Source of the DNA: Pseudomonadota bacterium
GTDB lineage: Bacteria; Pseudomonadota; Alphaproteobacteria; Rhodobacterales; Rhodobacteraceae
Direction: 5' to 3'
DNA length: 62,179 nucleotides
NCBI GenBank assembly: GCA_021813365.1
Contig: JAKALB010000004.1
Coordinates: 1 to 62,179, forward strand
Position 1 is the first letter of the stretch. Every line of letters starts with the position of its first letter. The position numbers and the translations under genes were made by a program. Positions 51,921-60,056 of this stretch are shown here, piece after piece. Below the pieces are notes generated by a model that saw only the letters and a list, made by a program, of their open reading frames with translations, was not told the origin of the DNA and did not search any database.

Positions 51921-52854
51921 TCGCCTGCAGCGCCAGGCGCTGAACGGCCCGGTGATGGGCACACGCTGGCAGGCGCTGTTCCACAGCGCGGCGGGGTTCG
52001 ATGCGGGCCCGGTGCGGGCGGCGATGGCGGCGGCGGTCGAGGAGATCGACGCGCAGATGTCGGTCTGGAAACCCGAGAGCGATGTGAATCGCCTGTCGGA
52101 CGCGCCCCCCGGCCTGTGGGTGGACGTGCCGTTGCACCTGATGGCGGTGCTGGCGCGTGGTATCCAGATCGGCGTGCAGTCGGGCGGGGCCTTCGACATC
52201 GGCCTGGGTGATGTGGTGGCAGCCTGGGGTTTTGGCCCGGCGGCGGCCAGTGAGGCGGCGATCCGGGCAGCCCGCGATGCGGTGCGGCGGCCCGCGCATG
52301 AGGCGCTGGAGCTGGACGTGGCCCGGTCGCGGGCGCGCAAGGCCGCGCCGCTGCGGCTGGATCTGAACGGAATCGCCAAGGGCTATGCCGTGGATCGGCT
52401 GGCCGAGGTGGCGCTGGCCTTCGGGATCGGCAATGCGCTGCTGGGCATCGATGGCGAGCTGCGCGCCCTGGGGCACCAGCCGGATGGCAGACCCTGGGCG
52501 GTGGCGGTCGAGGCGCCGCAGTACCACCACCGCGCGGCCCATTCGGTGCTGGAGCTGAGCGAGGCCGCCGTGGCGACTTCGGGCGATTACCGGCACTGGA
52601 TCACGGTGAACGGGCGAAACCTGTCACACACGATGGACCCGCGGCGGGGCTTGCCACTGGCGCAGTCGCCGGCCTCGGTCACGGTGCTGGGACCGGATTG
52701 CGCCAGCGCGGACGCCTGGGCCACGGCGCTGATGGTGCTGGGGGTCGATCAGGGCCGGGCGCTGGCAGAGCGGCTTGGCCTGTCGGCGCTGTTCCTGGTG
52801 CGGGGCGGCGATCCGGTGGGCACCGGGGTTTTCGCCGCCGATCGCGCGGCCTGA
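51901..52854 (+). CDS. apbE: FAD:protein FMN transferase ApbE
   Basis: ApbE attaches FMN covalently to Ser/Thr of periplasmic redox proteins, using FAD. The 317-residue protein has the family blocks MGTRWQALFHSA, EIDAQMSVWKPESDVNRL, SGGAFDIGLGDVVAAWGF, LDLNGIAKGYAVDRLAEVAL, LLGIDGELRALG and the metal site around SHTMDPRRGLPL and CASADAWATALMVLG. No clear signal peptide or lipobox is seen at the N-terminus, unusual for an enzyme that acts outside the cytoplasm; a Tat/Sec-independent or mis-started form is possible. It overlaps the fusion gene by 20 bp. Confidence 0.9.
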   Translation: MPKMSTDRLQRQALNGPVMGTRWQALFHSAAGFDAGPVRAAMAAAVEEIDAQMSVWKPESDVNRLSDAPPGLWVDVPLHLMAVLARGIQIGVQSGGAFDIGLGDVVAAWGFGPAAASEAAIRAARDAVRRPAHEALELDVARSRARKAAPLRLDLNGIAKGYAVDRLAEVALAFGIGNALLGIDGELRALGHQPDGRPWAVAVEAPQYHHRAAHSVLELSEAAVATSGDYRHWITVNGRNLSHTMDPRRGLPLAQSPASVTVLGPDCASADAWATALMVLGVDQGRALAERLGLSALFLVRGGDPVGTGVFAADRAA

Positions 52855-52888
52855 GACACATTTGCGGGGCGTCACGGCCCGCGGGGTG

Positions 52889-53866
52889 TCACAGCAGCGG
52901 CGCCGTCTTGGACAGGCGCAGTTCGCGCGAGAGGATCCGCCGGTGAAGGCTCGGCAGATGGGTAAAGGCCAGATGCGCCCAGTATTTCGGGGCCAGAGCC
53001 TTTTCCGCCAGCGCCGCCCGGAAGAAACGACGCGCCAGCACCGGATGGCCGATCATCACCAGATAGCGGCCGGCCGCCCCGTAATGTCCGGCCATGGCCG
53101 GCGTGGACAGACCGGCATGGCGGATCTTGCCGGAAATCCGCACATAGCTTTGCGCCGAATACCGGGGCAAGCGCGAGATATGCTGCGCGCGCACGGCCGG
53201 CGATTTCGAGATCGGTGCCAGATACATCGGCTCGGGCAGGAATTTCAGTTTGCCCACCCGGGTCAGGCGCAAGGCCAGATCCCAGTCCTCATTGTTGCGC
53301 AACAGTTCGTCGAACAGGCCGGCATCGACAAGCGCCTGCCTGTGGACCAGAAGCGTGGGCAGGTTGTAGCTGTTGCGCAGCAAGGTCCGGGCCGAAAGAT
53401 CTCCGCTGAGCGGTGTTTCCCAGGCATAGGGCCGGACGTAGCTGTTCATGAAGCCATAGTCGGCCTCGTCCAGACTGTAGTGGAACAGCACGGGGCAATA
53501 GACGCCGACGAAATCCTCGGGCAGGGATTTCAGCAGGGTCAGTTGCCGCTCGATCTTTTCGAAGGTGCAGATGTCGTCGCTGTCATGGAAGGCGATGTAG
53601 GCGCCTTTTGCTGCCGCAATTCCGGTGTTGCGGGCCGCGCCGGCGCCGCCGTTGCTCTGCCGCCGGATCAGCCGCACCCTGGGATCGCCGATCGCGGCCA
53701 CCGCCCCCTGGATATCGTCGTTCGAGCAGTCGTCCACCACGATGACCTCGAGGTTGCGGTGTGTTTGCTGCAACAGGCTGCCCACGGCGCGTGCGATGAG
53801 GTGGGCGCGGTTGAACACCGGCACGACAATGGAAACCAACTCGCTGTTCGACAAGGACTGCTCCAT
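52889..53866 (-). CDS. Family 2 glycosyltransferase
   Basis: A 325-residue GT-A fold enzyme: VSIVVPVFNRAHLIARAVGS, LEVIVVDDCSNDDIQGAV, SNGGAGAARNTGIAAAKG and the donor-binding IAFHDSDDICTFEKIERQL (DSDD as the DxD site), then NEDWDLALRLTRVGKLKFL. It transfers a sugar from a nucleotide donor during exopolysaccharide or O-antigen synthesis. ATG 53866 was chosen because the family starts just before VSIVVPV, although no good ribosome site is present; ATGs at 53914 and further upstream are alternatives. It is divergent from the Wzy-like gene. Confidence 0.82.
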   Translation of the reverse strand: MEQSLSNSELVSIVVPVFNRAHLIARAVGSLLQQTHRNLEVIVVDDCSNDDIQGAVAAIGDPRVRLIRRQSNGGAGAARNTGIAAAKGAYIAFHDSDDICTFEKIERQLTLLKSLPEDFVGVYCPVLFHYSLDEADYGFMNSYVRPYAWETPLSGDLSARTLLRNSYNLPTLLVHRQALVDAGLFDELLRNNEDWDLALRLTRVGKLKFLPEPMYLAPISKSPAVRAQHISRLPRYSAQSYVRISGKIRHAGLSTPAMAGHYGAAGRYLVMIGHPVLARRFFRAALAEKALAPKYWAHLAFTHLPSLHRRILSRELRLSKTAPLL

Positions 53867-54098
53867 CGGGTCAAATTTGCGCTCGGCGGACACTTCGTTG
53901 CCGACGTGTTCCATGATATCGACGCATTGAACTGTTACCGCGGCGGTCGGCTGACCCCGAGCCGCATATTCGCCGAGTGATGATCGATGAGCAATGCTTG
54001 CCATGCGGACGATCGGGGGCAGTGGTTGACATGGCGGCTGGCCGTGGCAAAGGCAGCTTGGCTCATGGTCAAGCGTGTGTGTAGGAGGTGACAGGGTC
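53867..54098. other. Divergent promoter region between glycosyltransferase and Wzy-like genes
   Basis: A 232-bp gap. TTGACA at 54026-54031 could be the -35 of the rightward operon, but no convincing -10 follows at 17 nt. A strong ribosome site (AGGAGGTG, 54083-54090) precedes the polymerase gene. Nothing else was recognised. Confidence 0.35.
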
Positions 54099-55508
54099 AT
54101 GACGAGCCAGGCATCCGCCTCGGGTTCCTTGCCGACCGACGGGCGCGCGATGGCTGGCAATGGCACGTCGCTGTCCAACCAGCGCATTCTGTTGGCAGCC
54201 TTCTTCATCGTCACGCTCTTGCCCGTCAAGCCGCTGATCGGCGGCCAGCGGATGGACCCGGAACGCCTGTTCCTGCTGGTGGCCTTCCTGCCCTTCGCGA
54301 TCCGCATGTTGTCGGGCAGGGCCGGGCGGCTGACCATGGTCGACGCAGGCATGGTATTGTTCAACATCTGGCTGCTGATCAGTTTTCTGGTCAACCATGG
54401 CACCAGCCAGCTCAGCTATGCGATCAGCCAGGTGCTGGAACTGGCGGGCGGATACATGGCGGGCCGGGTTCTGGTGCGCAGCGTGGCGGAATACCAGCGC
54501 TTTGTGCGGTATTTCCTGATCACGCTGGCGGTGATGCTGCCATTCGGCCTGATCGAACTGTTCACCTCGCACATGCTGTTGTCGGAGATCCTGGGCAAGG
54601 TCCTGCCGGTGGTGCAGGCCAATGGGGCCGTGCGATACGGACTGACAAGGGTGCAGGTCGTGTTTCCGCATGCCATCCTTTACGGGCTTTACTGCTCGAT
54701 CGCGCTGTCCAGCGTGTATTTCGTCTACCGGGCACGGCCGTTCAGGATGTGGACGGGCCTGGGACTGGTGTTCGTCACGACGCTGATGTCGCTGTCATCC
54801 GCGCCGATGCTGTCGATCATCCTGCAAACGGGGCTGATCGTCTGGAACAAGATCACGCGGGGCGCATGGGCGACCCTTGCCGGCCTCTTCGGCGCCGCGG
54901 TGGCGATCCTGCAGCTGTTTTCCAACCGCGGGCCCGTGGTCTTCTTCATCGAGACGATGACGCTGGATCCGCAGACCGGCTGGTGGCGGATCTACATCTG
55001 GAACTGGGGCACGTTCAACGTGATGCAGCATCCGCTGTTCGGCATCGGGCTGAACGACTGGGTGCGGCCGAAATGGATGATCTCGGCCTCGGTTGACAAT
55101 TTCTGGCTGCTGATCGCCATGCGCAACGGATTGCCGGCGCTCGTCTTTCTGCTGTCGGCGGTGCTGGTGCATCTGGTCCTGGTGATCCGGGCCAGAAACC
55201 TGACCGAGGCCGGCAAGGATGTGCGGCTGGGCTATGCCCTGACGCTGATCGGGCTGATCTTCCTCCTGACCACCGTGCATGTGTGGGACGAAGTGGCGAC
55301 CTTTGTCTTCTTCTTCTTCGGCATTGGGGCGTTTCTGTATACCGCTCCTGCCGAGACGCCCGACGCGGGCGACCCGACGGTTCCGGCGAAGGCCGGCACG
55401 CAGGACCGCCGGACCCTGCCCTTCACCCGTTATCCGACCCAAAGGGGCTCTGCCAGTACGCGCAGCCCGCATCCGGCGCCTGCCCTGGCGCGAAAGACCA
55501 GACCATGA
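54099..55508 (+). CDS. Wzy/O-antigen-ligase-like membrane protein
   Basis: A 469-residue polytopic protein with about ten helices and a large periplasmic loop, the architecture of Wzy polymerases and WaaL ligases. Telling pieces are DAGMVLFNIWLLISFLVNHG, VFPHAILYGLYCSIALSSVY, WWRIYIWNWGTFNVMQHPLF and GIGLNDWVRPKWM, where the GIG-type segment is typical of the Wzy_C loop. The C-terminal 50 residues are Pro/Arg-rich and unlike the family. ATG 54099 follows a near-perfect AGGAGG. It overlaps the ABC exporter by 4 bp, so polymerisation and export are co-expressed. Confidence 0.8.
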   Translation: MTSQASASGSLPTDGRAMAGNGTSLSNQRILLAAFFIVTLLPVKPLIGGQRMDPERLFLLVAFLPFAIRMLSGRAGRLTMVDAGMVLFNIWLLISFLVNHGTSQLSYAISQVLELAGGYMAGRVLVRSVAEYQRFVRYFLITLAVMLPFGLIELFTSHMLLSEILGKVLPVVQANGAVRYGLTRVQVVFPHAILYGLYCSIALSSVYFVYRARPFRMWTGLGLVFVTTLMSLSSAPMLSIILQTGLIVWNKITRGAWATLAGLFGAAVAILQLFSNRGPVVFFIETMTLDPQTGWWRIYIWNWGTFNVMQHPLFGIGLNDWVRPKWMISASVDNFWLLIAMRNGLPALVFLLSAVLVHLVLVIRARNLTEAGKDVRLGYALTLIGLIFLLTTVHVWDEVATFVFFFFGIGAFLYTAPAETPDAGDPTVPAKAGTQDRRTLPFTRYPTQRGSASTRSPHPAPALARKTRP

Positions 55509-57304
55509 TCACGATTTACCGGCAATTGTTCGACCTTCTGGATCGTCACGAGCGTTGGCGCTTCTTTCAGCTCATGGGTCTGATCATCCTGTCAGCCATT
55601 GTCGAAATGGCGGGTGTCGCGTCGATCCTGCCGTTCCTGGCAGCGGTGTCCGACCCGTCGACCGTCTTGAAGAGCCAGTTGCTGTCGCGCCTTTATGATG
55701 GCCTTGGATTCACCGAGACCCGCAGTTTCCTGATGACCCTGGGTGGCATGGTGTTCGGAGTTGTCGTCCTGGGGCTGTTCACCAAGACCGCCGCGGTCTT
55801 TGCGATTTCCCGCTACAGCCGGTTCCGCGAATATTCCATCGGCAACCGGCTGCTGCGCGGCTATCTGAGCCAGCCCTATGTCTGGTTCCTGCGCCGCCAT
55901 AGCGCCGATCTGGGCGGCAGGGTGCTGAAAGAGGTCAACGAGGTCGTCAGCAATGCGATGATGCCTGCGATCAAGATGCTGGCGCAGTGCATTTCCCTGC
56001 TGTTTCTCACCGTGCTGCTGGTGCTCGTGAACCCGTGGATCGCCATTTCCTCGCTGATCGTGCTGGCCGGGGCCTATGCCGGCATCTATGCGGCAGTGCG
56101 CAAGTTGCTGGCGCGGCTGGGGGTTCGCTACTCTCGGGCCTATTCCGCCCGGTTCAAGATCGCGCAGGACGCGATTGGCGGCATAAAGGAAGTCAAGCTG
56201 CTGGGTCTGGAGGAAACCTATCTGGAGCGGTTCCGGGGGCCTTCGCTGCAGATGGCCGCGGCCGAGAGCAACACGCTGGCCATTGCCGAGATTCCGCGCA
56301 ATTTCCTGGAAGCCGTGGCCTTTGGCGGCATGGTGCTGCTGATCGTGGCGCTCCTGGCCACGGGTGATGGCACGATCAACGGGATCGTTCCGGTTCTTGG
56401 CGTCTTTGCCTTTGCCGCGCTGCGCATGTTCCCATCCGTGCAGCAGATCTACATGTCGTCCACCTATCTGCGCTATAGCGGGCAACTCCTGTCGCAACTG
56501 CATCGCGACACGATCGAAACGGGCGCCAACCGGCCCTTCCAGCCGTTTCCCAAGGCCGACCGGCCCCTGGGGGTGAAGCGCGAGATCGTGTTGCACGACA
56601 TCCGGTTCGCTTATCCGGAATCGGACAGGCAAGTGTTGCAGGGCCTGACGCTGACCATACCGGCACGCACCACGGTGGGCATCGTGGGCGGAACCGGCGC
56701 AGGCAAGACTACGGCGGTGGATATTCTGCTGGGACTGTTGCAGCCGGACCAGGGCCAGGTCCGCGTCGATGGCACCGTGATCTCGGCCAGCAATCTGCGC
56801 GCCTGGCAGGACAGCATCGGCTATGTACCGCAGCAGATCTTCCTGGTGGACGATTCCGTGGCGGCCAACATCGCGATGGGCATTCCCGCCGACAAGATCG
56901 ACATGGCTGCGGTCGAACGCGCGGCGCGGGTCGCCAATCTGCATGATTTCGTGATCGCCGAAATGGCGGAGGGCTATCAGACCCATGTGGGCGAACGCGG
57001 CGTGCGGCTTTCGGGCGGGCAGCGGCAGCGGATCGGCATTGCGCGGGCGCTATACCATGACCCCGATGTGCTGATCCTGGACGAAGCGACCAGCGCACTG
57101 GACAACCTGACTGAGCGCGCGGTGATGGAGGCGGTGCACAATCTGGGCCACCAGAAGACCATCGTGATGATCGCCCATCGGCTGTCGACGGTAAAGGACT
57201 GCGACTCGATCCTGCTGCTGGAAAAGGGTCGCCTGGCGGCGGAAGGCCCCTATGACCGGCTGGTGGCCGAGAACGAGACGTTCCGGCGCATGGCAGCCGG
57301 CTGA
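55505..57304 (+). CDS. ABC exporter (MsbA/PglK-type half-transporter)
   Basis: A 599-residue protein with an N-terminal six-helix exporter domain (about residues 20-310; for example LMGLIILSAIVEMAGVAS, SLLFLTVLLVLVNPWIAIS) and a C-terminal ATPase: Walker A GGTGAGKTT (395-403), signature LSGGQRQRIGIARAL, Walker B VLILDEATSALDN and switch His in IMIAHRLSTVKD-like VMIAHRLSTVKD. The layout matches lipid-linked oligosaccharide flippases such as PglK. Next to a Wzy-like and a GT2 gene, it probably flips or exports a glycolipid intermediate. ATG 55505 shares ATGA with the previous stop. Confidence 0.85.
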   Translation: MITIYRQLFDLLDRHERWRFFQLMGLIILSAIVEMAGVASILPFLAAVSDPSTVLKSQLLSRLYDGLGFTETRSFLMTLGGMVFGVVVLGLFTKTAAVFAISRYSRFREYSIGNRLLRGYLSQPYVWFLRRHSADLGGRVLKEVNEVVSNAMMPAIKMLAQCISLLFLTVLLVLVNPWIAISSLIVLAGAYAGIYAAVRKLLARLGVRYSRAYSARFKIAQDAIGGIKEVKLLGLEETYLERFRGPSLQMAAAESNTLAIAEIPRNFLEAVAFGGMVLLIVALLATGDGTINGIVPVLGVFAFAALRMFPSVQQIYMSSTYLRYSGQLLSQLHRDTIETGANRPFQPFPKADRPLGVKREIVLHDIRFAYPESDRQVLQGLTLTIPARTTVGIVGGTGAGKTTAVDILLGLLQPDQGQVRVDGTVISASNLRAWQDSIGYVPQQIFLVDDSVAANIAMGIPADKIDMAAVERAARVANLHDFVIAEMAEGYQTHVGERGVRLSGGQRQRIGIARALYHDPDVLILDEATSALDNLTERAVMEAVHNLGHQKTIVMIAHRLSTVKDCDSILLLEKGRLAAEGPYDRLVAENETFRRMAAG

Positions 57305-57432
57305 GATTGGCCGGAAGATCCGCCGAACTGCGTGCAAATTGCCGGGCGAAGGTCGACGATGCCGCCCTTTGGTCGCAATTCCGCCCCCGTGATTGGTGAG
57401 GATTCACCCGCACTCTAGGGGATGGTGCCGCG

Positions 57433-57894
57433 ATGCGCGATGCGATCGACAGGAATCGGGTCAGAACCGGGCAGGCTGGCGCTCAGGCTGGGGTGCAGGC
57501 CGCGGCCCGGCGGTTTGGGCGGTTCTGGACCGAGACCAGGGGCTCGGTCACGATGGAGTTCGTGCTGTGGGTTCCGGTGTTCTGCGGCCTGCTGATGCTG
57601 TTTGCCGACACTTCGCTGGCCTATCTGAACCAGTCGAATTTCTGGAACGTCAGCCGCGAGACGGCGCGGATCGTGGCGCGCCACGGGCTGGATGAACAGG
57701 CCGCCGAAATCTATGCCGAAACCCATGCCAGCTTTGGCCGCAGCAAGCCCACGGCCAGGGTGGTGATTGACGGGTCGACCGTGACGGTCACGATCTCGGC
57801 GGTGATGGCGGATGTGACGCTGTTCGGCATCCTGAACTTTGCCCAGGCGAAAACGATCGACGCGACCGTGACCGACGTGCTGGAGCCGATCTGA
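57433..57894 (+). CDS. TadE-like pseudopilin-type membrane protein
   Basis: A 153-residue protein: about 30 cytoplasmic residues, then GSVTMEFVLWVPVFCGLLML (38-57), the single N-terminal helix with the Glu at position +5 typical of TadE prepilin-like proteins, followed by ETARIVARHGL and a beta-rich periplasmic domain. TadE proteins take part in Flp pili or extracellular protein secretion. No other tad genes are nearby. It starts 128 bp after the ABC exporter, and its stop overlaps the next gene by one base. The preceding gap shows no clear feature. Confidence 0.8.
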   Translation: MRDAIDRNRVRTGQAGAQAGVQAAARRFGRFWTETRGSVTMEFVLWVPVFCGLLMLFADTSLAYLNQSNFWNVSRETARIVARHGLDEQAAEIYAETHASFGRSKPTARVVIDGSTVTVTISAVMADVTLFGILNFAQAKTIDATVTDVLEPI

Positions 57895-59381
57895 TGTCAC
57901 GTCGGTTCGGGGGGTGGGCGCGGCCCCTGGCGGGCGAATCCGGGGCGGGCACCGTCTTTTCGCTGTCGGTGCTGATGGTGGCGGCGCTCTTGGGCGGGCT
58001 GGCGATCGATGTCAGCAACGCCTGGCGTTACAACGAGCTTCTGAAGACGACGGCCGATGTCGCTGCCCATGCCGGGGCGGTGGTTCTGGCCGAAGGTGGC
58101 ACCGATGCCGCCGCCCGCCTGGCCGCGCAGGATGCGGTGGCGATCAACATGCCCGAGACCCGCTATGGCAAGGTGCTGGCCGAGCCGGAAACCGATGTGC
58201 GGACCGCGCATTATGACGCAAGGACCAATTCCTTCGCTGGCGACGGCGACCCGAACGCGGTGATCGTGCGCGTGCAACGCAGCGCCGCCACCAGGAACCA
58301 GGTGCCAACGCTTCTGCTGCGGCTGGCGGGCCGCGCGGGCTGGGACATTGCCCGGGAAAGCATTGTGGCGCTGGTGCCGACCAGGCGCTGCAAGCCGACC
58401 GACGGCCTTTATGCCCGCGGCGTGCTGCGGCCGGGCGCGGGGGCGCATGTGGGCGCAGATTACTGCTTGCACAGCCAGGAAAAGGTGGTCCCCGACCAGG
58501 GCAGCTTTTTCGACAGGAACGCCGGCCTGAGCATGCCAGACCTGGCGCGTTGCGGGCTGAACTGCACCGACCGCGTTACCGAAGGTGCCGAAGCCGCCGG
58601 GTTCGAGGCCAATCTGATCCGCGAGGATCTGCCCGGCATGGTGCAGGCCATAGCCGACCAGTTCCTGAACCCGCGCGTCAAGGGCCCGGCCGAGAGCGCC
58701 TTCTTCGCCAGCCGCCCGCTGGATGCCGACCTTTCCGCGCTGGACGAAGTGGGGGTCGATATCTCGAAACTGGCGACGGGGCAGGTCATCGACATCTCAT
58801 TGCAGGCGTTTTCGCGGATGCGGGCACTGCCGGGCGGGCTGATCTACAAGGTGACATGCAGCGCCGCGGCGGCAAGGGCGGAACAGGGGCTGAGCCCCGA
58901 AGTGCTGACCCTGCGGGCGGGCAATTCGGGGCTGGTGTTCCACAACCTGGCCCTGATCACCAATTGCGCGCTGGAGATCGACCCGACCGCGCGGATCGAC
59001 GGCGCGATGATCCTGACCACGCGCGGCAGCGGAGGCTATGACGTGACCGCTGCGGCGGGGGCGATGATCGGCCATCCGGGTGGTGGCTGCGGGGCGGATG
59101 TGCGCAGCACGATTCTGGCGACCGGCTCGATTCTGCTGTCTGCCGGGGTGCTGGGGCCGGATGTCGGCCTGGTTTCCGGCGGGGATATCACGGTGGGCCA
59201 GCCGCCGACCGGCGTGGCGCCGGTCTTTGCGATGACCGGCGTGGGCATGCATGCTGCAGGCACGATCGATATCGAGGCACCGCATGCCTATGCCAGTTGC
59301 GGCAGCGGAGACGACCCGTTCCTGCCCCAGTTGCAGGTGATCCGGTATCTGGAACCCGAACAGATCGGCGGTGGCGGCTAG
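57894..59381 (+). CDS. TadG-like protein with N-terminal membrane anchor
   Basis: A 495-residue protein with an N-terminal Flp/TadG helix (GAGTVFSLSVLMVAALLGGL, residues 18-37), then IDVSNAWRYNELLKTTADVAA and AHAGAVVLAE, the classical TadG putative-Flp-pilus start. The large remainder is a secreted domain with several cysteines (CKPTDGLYARG, CLHSQEK, CGLNCTD, CSAAAARAEQ, CALEID, CGADVRS), possibly disulfide-linked. I recognise no von Willebrand domain, usual in longer TadG proteins. It forms a pair with the TadE-like gene. The last four bases of its frame, CTAG, are shared with the converging deacetylase stop. Confidence 0.75.
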   Translation: MSRRFGGWARPLAGESGAGTVFSLSVLMVAALLGGLAIDVSNAWRYNELLKTTADVAAHAGAVVLAEGGTDAAARLAAQDAVAINMPETRYGKVLAEPETDVRTAHYDARTNSFAGDGDPNAVIVRVQRSAATRNQVPTLLLRLAGRAGWDIARESIVALVPTRRCKPTDGLYARGVLRPGAGAHVGADYCLHSQEKVVPDQGSFFDRNAGLSMPDLARCGLNCTDRVTEGAEAAGFEANLIREDLPGMVQAIADQFLNPRVKGPAESAFFASRPLDADLSALDEVGVDISKLATGQVIDISLQAFSRMRALPGGLIYKVTCSAAAARAEQGLSPEVLTLRAGNSGLVFHNLALITNCALEIDPTARIDGAMILTTRGSGGYDVTAAAGAMIGHPGGGCGADVRSTILATGSILLSAGVLGPDVGLVSGGDITVGQPPTGVAPVFAMTGVGMHAAGTIDIEAPHAYASCGSGDDPFLPQLQVIRYLEPEQIGGGG

Positions 59382-60043
59382 AGCCAGCGGCGTTTGGCCA
59401 TGGCCAGCGCGCGGCGCAGGGCGGCGGCGGCGGGCAGGTGGCCGGTCAGCAGCGCATCCATCTGCGCCGCGTCCATGTCGCCCCGAAACGAGGCTCGGGG
59501 GCGCAGGAAGGCTGCGGGGTTCATCCTGCCCTTGTCGCTGGAATAGGCGACCTGATAGCCGGCCCGGCGCGCAGCGGCCAGCACGCGGCGACTGTAGGCG
59601 CCAAAGGGCAGACCCAGCGCGGTGACCGGGCGCCCGCAGACCTTTTCCAGATCGGCCCGGGACTGGGACAACTCGGCGTGCAGCGCGGCGTCACCCAGCT
59701 GCGCCAGATTGCGGTGGGCAATGCCGTGGCTGCCGATCCGCATCCCGGCAGATTGCAGGGCGCGGATCTGGTCGGCGTTCAATGCGCCGGGTTGACCGAT
59801 CCTGCCCGACAGGACGAAGAAATCGGCGCTAAGGCCGCGGGCCAGCAGGCGCGGCAAAGCGATGTCATGATCAGAAAGGTTGCCGTCGTCAAAGGTGATC
59901 TGGAGACTGTCGCGCCCGGGCAAGGCGACGATCCGGTCCAGAACGCGGTCGAACTGGTCCACGCCGATCCAATAGGGCGCCTCGCCCGGTTCCAGAGGGC
60001 GGGCGGGCCGTCCAATGCCATGAAAGATCACGGCTACCCGCAT
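59378..60043 (-). CDS. Polysaccharide deacetylase (NodB/CE4-like)
   Basis: A 221-residue CE4-type deacetylase: catalytic block LQITFDDGNLSDHDIALP (TFDDG at 50-54), the metal ligands in RIGSHGIAHRNL (His106, His110) and LGLPFGAYSRRVLAAAR. It would remove acetyl groups from an N-acetylated exopolysaccharide or intermediate. The visible frame extends to a TTG at 60076; I prefer ATG 60043, 13 bp after the FemAB-like stop. It lies in a leftward three-gene operon with two amino-acyl/acyl-transferase-like proteins. Confidence 0.85.
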   Translation of the reverse strand: MRVAVIFHGIGRPARPLEPGEAPYWIGVDQFDRVLDRIVALPGRDSLQITFDDGNLSDHDIALPRLLARGLSADFFVLSGRIGQPGALNADQIRALQSAGMRIGSHGIAHRNLAQLGDAALHAELSQSRADLEKVCGRPVTALGLPFGAYSRRVLAAARRAGYQVAYSSDKGRMNPAAFLRPRASFRGDMDAAQMDALLTGHLPAAAALRRALAMAKRRWL

Positions 60044-60056
60044 CTTGCTGCCCAAG

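Noticed and set aside
49122-52379. 1085-codon minus-strand ORF opposite the PepSY-reductase gene
   Set aside because: Longest frame in the window but fully antisense to genes with clear domains, rich in Arg/Gln/His/Pro and without recognisable motifs.
53867-54098. Complete sigma-70 promoter for the Wzy-like gene
   Set aside because: TTGACA is present but no acceptable -10 box was found at 16-18 nt.
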